Source of the DNA: a bacterium
GTDB taxonomy: Bacteria > Hydrogenedentota > Hydrogenedentia > Hydrogenedentiales > SLHB01
Assembly: GCA_024231375.1 (NCBI GenBank)
Contig: JAAEQP010001665.1
Coordinates: 1 to 6,526, forward strand
Direction: 5' to 3'
DNA length: 6,526 nt
The translations under genes were made by a program, and so were the position numbers. Every line of letters starts with the position of its first letter. The first letter of the stretch is position 1. Below, piece after piece: positions 1-3,757 of this stretch. The notes under the pieces are model-generated. The model was not told the origin of the DNA and did not search any database. It was given only the letters and a program-made list of their open reading frames with translations.

Positions 1-590
1 CCCTCGTGAGGGTAGGTGGCGGTCCAGGTTCCGTCGGGTTGCCGAAGGAAGAGCCCTTCGTCGGCCGCGATGGCGACTTGGTCCCCGTGGGTCGCCACGT
101 CGCGAACGGCGGTTGCGGGCAGGCCTTCGGCCGGCACCAGCCGTCCGTCGGGCAGACTGAACAGTCCTTGGGTTGTAGCGACCCAGACCATGTCGTTACC
201 GGCGGCCAACGCCACACAGGGCGCGGGCAGTTCAACCGACTCGCGCAGCGTGAGCCCGGTCAGAACGCGAAGGGACGTGTCGGACGCTACGTACGTTACG
301 TCTCCGCGCACCAGGATGCGACGCACCGGCTCCGCGGGCATACCGCCCACGCGCGCCCAGGCCACATCGCCGAACTGAAACAATCCCTGGTCCGTGCCGG
401 CAAGCACCGTACCGTCCGGCCCTACCGCCACCGCGAACGGTTCGCCTTCGAGACCGGTCTCCGGGCCGTAGGCGATGGCGATTTCCTGGGGGAAGGAGCC
501 GACGTTCACCGGCGCGGTTTCTGCGGGGGCGAGTGGCGCGGTGAGGGCGACGGAGATTGCGATATTGAGAATGGCGACATTGCGATTCAT
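1..590 (-). CDS. Exported beta-propeller-like protein with Reg_prop-type repeats (C-terminus off the left edge)
   Basis: Reading the minus strand from the ATG at 590-588 gives 196 residues without a stop before the window edge, so only the N-terminal part is present. Residues 1-23 look like a Sec signal peptide: MNRN, then a hydrophobic stretch (VAILNIAISVALTAPL) and an APA|E cleavage site. The mature part carries a repeated strand-turn pattern: AGTDQGLF (64-71), VASDTSLRV (101-109), VATTQGLF (137-144) and IAADEGLF (174-181). The aligned leucines are 37, 36 and 37 residues apart. This resembles the WIGT-x-x-GL repeats of two-component regulator propeller (Reg_prop) and related seven-bladed folds, so a periplasmic or secreted propeller used for ligand or protein binding is inferred. 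No catalytic or kinase region is visible. The Shine-Dalgarno is weak (GGGG about 9 bases before ATG). The gene is transcribed away from the rest of the window. The reading frame, signal peptide and repeats make the gene secure; its role is not. Confidence 0.85.
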   Translation of the reverse strand, partial: MNRNVAILNIAISVALTAPLAPAETAPVNVGSFPQEIAIAYGPETGLEGEPFAVAVGPDGTVLAGTDQGLFQFGDVAWARVGGMPAEPVRRILVRGDVTYVASDTSLRVLTGLTLRESVELPAPCVALAAGNDMVWVATTQGLFSLPDGRLVPAEGLPATAVRDVATHGDQVAIAADEGLFLRQPDGTWTATYPHE

Positions 591-762
591 GCGTGACTAC
601 CCCATTGGATGTGTGAGTTTCCTGACCGCCTCCAGATTACCACACGGGATTAAGGAAAGTATGGAAGCAATCATATGTGAAGGTGTGCTTCGTCGTCCCT
701 CCGGGACTTGAAGACGGACCGGCCACCCTCCGCCCCAACCCGGCAGGGTTGCGCAATCAAAG

Positions 763-792
763 CCCCAGGTTGCCGCACGCGGCTACCTGGGG
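763..792. repeat. Long hairpin A of the composite repeat
   Basis: CCCCAGGT (763-770) pairs perfectly with ACCTGGGG (785-792). A T/T mismatch (771/784) follows, then GCC (772-774) pairs with GGC (781-783) around a 6-base loop. There is no T-tract, so it is not a canonical terminator. The mismatch and the GCC/GGC inner stem recur in hairpin B, showing that both derive from one ancestor. Confidence 0.85.
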
Positions 793-878
793 TCATGCGT
801 CGGTGCTTCAGTCAACCCGGATGGGTTGGACACTTCGGCGGTCGAACCCTCCGGGTTCCGCGGAGGGGGATGGGTATT

Positions 879-924
879 CCCAGGGTAGCCTGTCGGTCCT
901 GCGGAACCAACCGGCAACCCTGGG
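879..924. repeat. Long hairpin B of the composite repeat
   Basis: CCCAGGGT (879-886) pairs with ACCCTGGG (917-924). An A/A mismatch (887/916) follows, then GCC (888-890) pairs with GGC (913-915). Inside, GGTCC (895-899) can pair with GGAACC (903-908) with one bulged base, giving a longer tip than hairpin A. The outer stem plus mismatch plus GCC/GGC layout matches hairpin A in reverse orientation. Confidence 0.8.
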
Positions 925-1124
925 CTGTGACTATCGAACCCTTGACGGGTTCTCCGGCCGCAGCCCGAGCATCCGCCGCTTTCGATACGGAATGCCCGTG
1001 TCCGAACGAGAGACAACCAGGGAGGGGGCGACGAGGTCGAACCGTGCCGCACTCTACATCTCCCCGTTCCGGTGTGGTACCATGTGCGCCTTATCTTAAT
1101 CATTGCATTGACACGGAGTTAAAC

Positions 1125-1847
1125 ATGCCCTCGTTGATCCAGAGGCTTCTGTACAAGAGGTCTCCCGCCGTCCGGTTGAGTCGATTCATTGCCCAGCAAC
1201 GGAGCTACACGTACTACATTGGGACGCCGCTCGAGAATGCGACCGGCTGGGTGGTGGTGCGGCCCGGACCCGACCATGCCCTGCTTGATGTGGCGGGTGG
1301 CGGCTATCCTCTCGACCAAGTGACGGCGTATGTGGTGGCCTATCCCAACGGCGACATCCTGGGATGCGATATCGGCCGCCTGCCCATGCCGAAGGACGCC
1401 CAGCCCATCGGCGAGTCCTCCGAGAACGAGAGCGACGTCCTGTCGGACGGAACGCTTGCCGAGGGGAACCGTTACGTGCGGGTAACCCATAGCGGGGCTC
1501 AGTGGAAGTGTGACGACATGGCGTACTACACGACCAGCGTCACCAACCTGGCCACCAAACCCCTTCGCGTGTTGCGGTTTGCCGCGTACAAGCCCAAGGG
1601 GCAACGGTACGTCATGCGCACAGTCACCGACGCGTTCTTCACGGCGGAGGATTTCCGCATGTGGTATGGCATGGAAGGATCCGACTGGATTCAGCCCGGC
1701 GAAACGGTGACCGATCCGAACAACTTCGGAGCCCCGCCGACGTTGTGGGCCTACTACTGCGAAATCGAGGCGGGCCCGCAGTTCGTGGCCGGCGCCGTGA
1801 AGGAACGCAGGAGGGGGCTGCTGGCGCGGTTTCGGCAATCGGCGTGA
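1125..1847 (+). CDS. Hypothetical protein, 240 residues, probable beta-rich domain
   Basis: The frame stays open upstream into the repeat element, but the start at 1125 is chosen because GGAG lies six bases before the ATG, and upstream codons encode only repeat-derived Arg/Pro/Gly-rich sequence. I do not recognise the family. No signal peptide or membrane helix is visible, so a cytoplasmic location is likely. The N-terminus is basic (MPSLIQRLLYKR), followed by alternating strand-like segments: GWVVVRPG (41-48), VTAYVVAYPNGDILGCDIG (66-84) and YYTTSVTNLATKPLRVLRF (134-152). A conserved-looking block follows: DWIQPGETVTDPNNFG (187-202) and LWAYYCEIEAG (207-217). The tail is strongly basic (KERRRGLLARFRQ). 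The SVTNL...KPLRVLRF / WIQPGE arrangement is what immunoglobulin-like beta sandwiches often show, but this is only a fold guess. The gene appears monocistronic, with large repeat-filled spacers on both sides. Confidence 0.85.
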   Translation: MPSLIQRLLYKRSPAVRLSRFIAQQRSYTYYIGTPLENATGWVVVRPGPDHALLDVAGGGYPLDQVTAYVVAYPNGDILGCDIGRLPMPKDAQPIGESSENESDVLSDGTLAEGNRYVRVTHSGAQWKCDDMAYYTTSVTNLATKPLRVLRFAAYKPKGQRYVMRTVTDAFFTAEDFRMWYGMEGSDWIQPGETVTDPNNFGAPPTLWAYYCEIEAGPQFVAGAVKERRRGLLARFRQSA

Positions 1848-1924
1848 ATGGGGTCTTTCGAAGCCTGGGAACCATGGTGTCGAAGAGTAAGACCAGCCTG
1901 CGGCGGGCAAGACCCCTCACCCTG

Positions 1925-1994
1925 CCCTCTCCCGTTGGGCGAGGGTAAGAGAACGCGACGACGCCGTGCTTGCCGCCGTTGGGTGAGGGTAAGA
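1925..1994. repeat. 19-bp direct repeat with hairpin
   Basis: CCGTTGGGCGAGGGTAAGA (1932-1950) recurs as CCGTTGGGTGAGGGTAAGA (1976-1994), 18 of 19 identical and 44 bp apart. The first copy forms the right half of a hairpin: CCCTC (1925-1929) pairs with GAGGG (1941-1945), and CCC (1931-1933) pairs with GGG (1937-1939) around GTT, with one mismatch between the stems. The second copy has lost the matching left arm. The CCCTCACCCT...CCCTCTCCC...GAGGG style is common among intergenic repeats of large environmental genomes. No T-tract follows. Confidence 0.8.
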
Positions 1995-2006
1995 ACCGGC
2001 CAAGAC

Positions 2007-2026
2007 GGCCGCGACGGAGCGCGGCC
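2007..2026. repeat. GC-rich perfect hairpin
   Basis: GGCCGCG (2007-2013) and CGCGGCC (2020-2026) form a perfect 7-bp stem with a 6-base loop ACGGAG. CTACCG follows in place of a T-tract, so it is not a standard intrinsic terminator. It could still stall polymerase between the gene ending at 1847 and the unit starting at 2195, or be another dispersed intergenic repeat. Confidence 0.7.
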
Positions 2027-2086
2027 CTACCGAAGACTGGAGACCTTGCCGTCGAGGGAGTTGGGGTGAGAGACGATTCTGGTGTC

Positions 2087-2116
2087 TTGGCCCGTTTCGA
2101 TTGGCTGTGCTAGGAT
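2087..2116 (+). promoter_or_regulatory. Putative sigma70-type promoter for the three-gene unit
   Basis: TTGGCC (2087-2092) and TAGGAT (2111-2116) are separated by 18 bases, and TGC directly before the -10 box makes it an extended -10. Transcription would start near 2123, giving a leader of about 70 bases before the ATG at 2195. This is the only convincing promoter-like pair in the spacer. It is a consensus match by eye, and promoter rules in the likely host phylum are poorly known. Confidence 0.45.
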
Positions 2117-2194
2117 GACGTTCGGTTCCTTTAGCGAGGGCTCTTGCCTGCTGGAAATCGCACCCGGAAGCGACGGGAGCAGGAGAAGCATGCC

Positions 2195-2929
2195 ATGAGA
2201 CGCTTCGTCTGGATAGCTCTGATAGCGGCCGCATTGTCGACGGCGTCGTGCAGGACGTCCGTCAAACCCGGAGGCGCGGGCACCCCGCCGCCGGGTCAAC
2301 GGGACTTTCGTCCCGTGCGTTACCTGTCGTCCATCCATCGGGTGGAGGGCCGCAACGCCGATCTTTACGGAAACCACAGTTACGCGGTGTGGGTGGGGCC
2401 GGAAGTGGTGGCCTTCAAACGCGAGGTGGCCATCGAGCAAGGGAAAGGGATCGATCCGCGCGCCGAACTCGATGCCGTGGCCATTTCCGAGGATTACATT
2501 GTCATTGAATGCCACATCGAATCTGCGTTTGCGGACACAAGCATCGCCTACGACGCGGTCGCCTTCCGAAACGTGGATGTGTACCTGGAAACTCCTGGCG
2601 GGGAGAGAAGACGCCCGGTTCAGATCATCGTCGGCACACCCGTCGAGGAGGAACCGGTGGGCGCGTTGATGCGCTACCGCCGCACGAATCTGGCGGTATT
2701 TCCACGCCGTGACTTGTGGGTAGGCCGCAAGACGGTAGACCGCAAGGATCCCTACGCCCGGTTGGTGTTGGAAGGCTTCGACGGGAAGTTCCAGTTTGAA
2801 TGGCCGGGCGCACCCATTGAGCAACCCTATTCGTGGGTACCTACGGAAGAGGAATCGAAACATCTCGCCGTCATGGGTATCAAGGAGTTCGCCACGCGCG
2901 TACACCGTTTGGCCCATCGACTTGACTGA
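2195..2929 (+). CDS. Putative lipoprotein of unknown function, 244 residues
   Basis: The ATG at 2195 is chosen because AGGAG (2181-2185) sits nine bases upstream and the start gives a signal peptide directly. A TTG further upstream would put a charged stretch before it, and the ATG at 2190 is in another frame. Residues 1-18 (MRRFVWIALIAAALSTAS) have two arginines and a hydrophobic core ending at Cys19. STASC fits a loose lipobox, although Thr rather than Leu at -3 is not ideal. A Gly/Pro-rich linker follows (about 25-36). The rest looks beta-rich: YGNHSYAVWVGPEVVAF (58-74), EDYIVIECHIESAF (99-112) and ARLVLEGFDGKFQFEWPG (188-205). I recognise no catalytic motif or named family. It probably sits in the membrane facing the periplasm. 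It is followed after 25 bases by the AsmA-like gene and is likely co-transcribed with it. Confidence 0.88.
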   Translation: MRRFVWIALIAAALSTASCRTSVKPGGAGTPPPGQRDFRPVRYLSSIHRVEGRNADLYGNHSYAVWVGPEVVAFKREVAIEQGKGIDPRAELDAVAISEDYIVIECHIESAFADTSIAYDAVAFRNVDVYLETPGGERRRPVQIIVGTPVEEEPVGALMRYRRTNLAVFPRRDLWVGRKTVDRKDPYARLVLEGFDGKFQFEWPGAPIEQPYSWVPTEEESKHLAVMGIKEFATRVHRLAHRLD

Positions 2930-2954
2930 TCGACCGACCCAACAGGACTGAACC

Positions 2955-3728
2955 GTGAAATCCTGCTTCAAGACCATTGTGGCTCTCATCGGCCTCGTGC
3001 TGATCGTCATCGGCGTGGGCGCGATTCTTATCGCCACCCAGGTGGAACGGACCGTCAAGGCGAGCCTCGAAAAGAGCCTGACCTACGTGTACCAGACGCC
3101 GGTTGTCATTGACGAGGTGCAGGTGTCGGTACTCGACGGATCCGTGACGGCCCTGGGTTTGACCGTGGCCAATCCGCCGGGATTCGTGGAAGCGCCCGCT
3201 ATGCGGTTCGGACGCGTCATCGTGCGGTTCGATATGCCGTCACTCTTGTCGTCGTCGCCGACCATTGAAGAGATTCGGTTGGAGGAGTTGAAGGTCAATC
3301 TGCGGTACGAGCTTCGGGAGGGCACCAATCTCGGTCAGTTGGCCAAGAACGCCGATCGTCTGCACAACACGGAATCGAAGGACACGCCCCGTGGGGCGAA
3401 ACGGTCGTTCGTGGTGAAGGAGGTGCGGGTTGAGGAAGCGCGCATCGACCTCAGTGCCAACGTGCTCCCCCTTTCCAGTATCGAGATGAAGGTGTCGCCC
3501 TTCTCGTTGAACGAAATCGACAACGACACGCCGGTCCGTATGTCGGAGATGAGTGTCGTGTTTATCCGAAACCTGCTCACCGAAGGCGTCACGCTGAAGG
3601 GCGCTCTGAAGCCCGTGGGCGAACGCCTCCGTTCCGAATTCGAAAAACTCACCCGTGATGACAAGGAGGCGTCCGCCACAGGCGATGCTGCCGCCGATGA
3701 AGACGCCCCCTCCGGGAGTGACCGCTAA
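2955..3728 (+). CDS. Short AsmA-like membrane-anchored periplasmic protein, 257 residues
   Basis: Starts at GTG with AGGA seven bases upstream. Residues 5-27 form one transmembrane helix (FKTIVALIGLVLIVIGVGA...), after a short basic N-terminus, so the rest should face the periplasm. What follows matches the AsmA/DUF748-type N-terminal pattern: VKASLEKSL, then VVIDEVQVSVLDGSVTALGL, VANPPGF, RVIVRFDMPSLL, TIEEIRLEELKVNLRYEL and TNLGQLAKN. A second strand-rich stretch follows (SFVVKEVRVEEARIDLSAN). The last 30 or so residues are an acidic, Ala/Asp-rich tail. Known AsmA relatives take part in outer-membrane homeostasis and phospholipid transport and are usually much longer (E. coli AsmA is about 617 residues). 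This is an N-terminal-module-only version, complete at both ends rather than truncated. A role at the envelope is inferred from the family only. It lies between a lipoprotein gene and a glycoside hydrolase gene, with gaps of 25 and 29 bases. Confidence 0.85.
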   Translation: MKSCFKTIVALIGLVLIVIGVGAILIATQVERTVKASLEKSLTYVYQTPVVIDEVQVSVLDGSVTALGLTVANPPGFVEAPAMRFGRVIVRFDMPSLLSSSPTIEEIRLEELKVNLRYELREGTNLGQLAKNADRLHNTESKDTPRGAKRSFVVKEVRVEEARIDLSANVLPLSSIEMKVSPFSLNEIDNDTPVRMSEMSVVFIRNLLTEGVTLKGALKPVGERLRSEFEKLTRDDKEASATGDAAADEDAPSGSDR

Positions 3729-3757
3729 TCACCCCGGCAACATGAAGGACAAGCGAA

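Larger units (their letters stand above)
688..952. repeat. Composite inverted-repeat element with nested hairpins
   Basis: Seven stem-loops follow one another. 688-713: CTTC/GAAG plus GTCCC/GGGAC around TCC. 736-751: CAACCC-GGCA-GGGTTG. 763-792: long hairpin A. 823-838: CAACCC-GGAT-GGGTTG. 844-858: GAACCC-TCC-GGGTTC. 879-924: long hairpin B. 936-952: GAACCC-TTGAC-GGGTTC. Positions 736-838 and 844-952 each read short-long-short and are related as reverse complements. The segment 746-774 aligns without gaps to the reverse complement of 913-941, both 29 bases, sharing GGGTT at one end, TCA in the middle, AGCCC, and GGTTGCC at the other end. The whole is therefore a degenerate palindrome of about 217 bp centred near 844. 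It resembles dispersed intergenic repeats of large planctomycete-like genomes; that comparison is from memory. No transposase or target-site duplication is seen. Confidence 0.85.
591..1124. other. 534-bp intergenic spacer
   Basis: No credible gene lies here. ORFs cross it in several frames, but they show no Shine-Dalgarno, no recognisable domain and a Pro/Arg/Gly-rich composition imposed by the repeats. From 591 to 687 the DNA is comparatively AT-rich and should hold the promoter of the minus-strand propeller gene, though no clear -35/-10 pair stands out. From 688 to 952 lies the composite inverted-repeat element. From 953 to 1124 is the leader of the next gene. Its best promoter guess is weak: TCTACA (1053-1058) and TGG-TACCAT (1075-1083), with a spacer of 19 bases. 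TTGACA at 1108-1113 is too close to the start codon at 1125 to act as its -35. Confidence 0.7.
1848..2194. other. 347-bp intergenic spacer with repeats and a promoter
   Basis: No gene is supported here. After the stop at 1847 the DNA holds short repeats: a hairpin within 1925-1945, a 19-bp direct repeat (1932-1950 and 1976-1994) and a hairpin at 2007-2026. A plausible promoter for the downstream three-gene unit follows, then about 75 bases of leader ending in AGGAG (2181-2185). No T-tracted terminator is seen for the gene ending at 1847; one of the GC-rich hairpins may serve that purpose. Confidence 0.7.

Noticed and set aside
6..596. 196-residue plus-strand frame at the left edge
   Set aside because: It is the reverse of the minus-strand propeller gene, which has a signal peptide and regular repeats; the plus reading is Gly/Arg/His-rich without motifs.
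688..952. CRISPR array
   Set aside because: The repeated units are short palindromes of differing sequence with unequal spacing, and the half-units are in opposite orientation. There are no identical direct repeats with regular spacers and no cas genes.
677..1103. Other frames open through the repeat region on both strands (plus 677-1099, minus 783-1103)
   Set aside because: The same palindromic DNA is open in several frames at once, which is expected from GC-rich inverted repeats with few stops. No start signal or domain supports a product.
1108..1113. TTGACA as a -35 box for the gene at 1125
   Set aside because: A -10 at normal distance would fall inside the coding sequence (about 1131-1136), where no TATAAT-like sequence exists.
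708..1124. Upstream extension of the 1125-1847 gene through the repeat element
   Set aside because: The extra 139 residues (Arg/Pro/Gly-rich) are a translation of the hairpins; the codon at 708 has no Shine-Dalgarno, whereas the ATG at 1125 has GGAG six bases upstream.
1925..2026. Rho-independent terminator after the gene ending at 1847
   Set aside because: Both hairpins are GC-rich but neither is followed by a run of T, so a canonical intrinsic terminator cannot be claimed.
2027..3058. 343-residue minus-strand frame across the lipoprotein gene
   Set aside because: It overlaps the lipoprotein frame completely and the start of the AsmA-like gene, both of which have export or membrane signals and Shine-Dalgarno sites.
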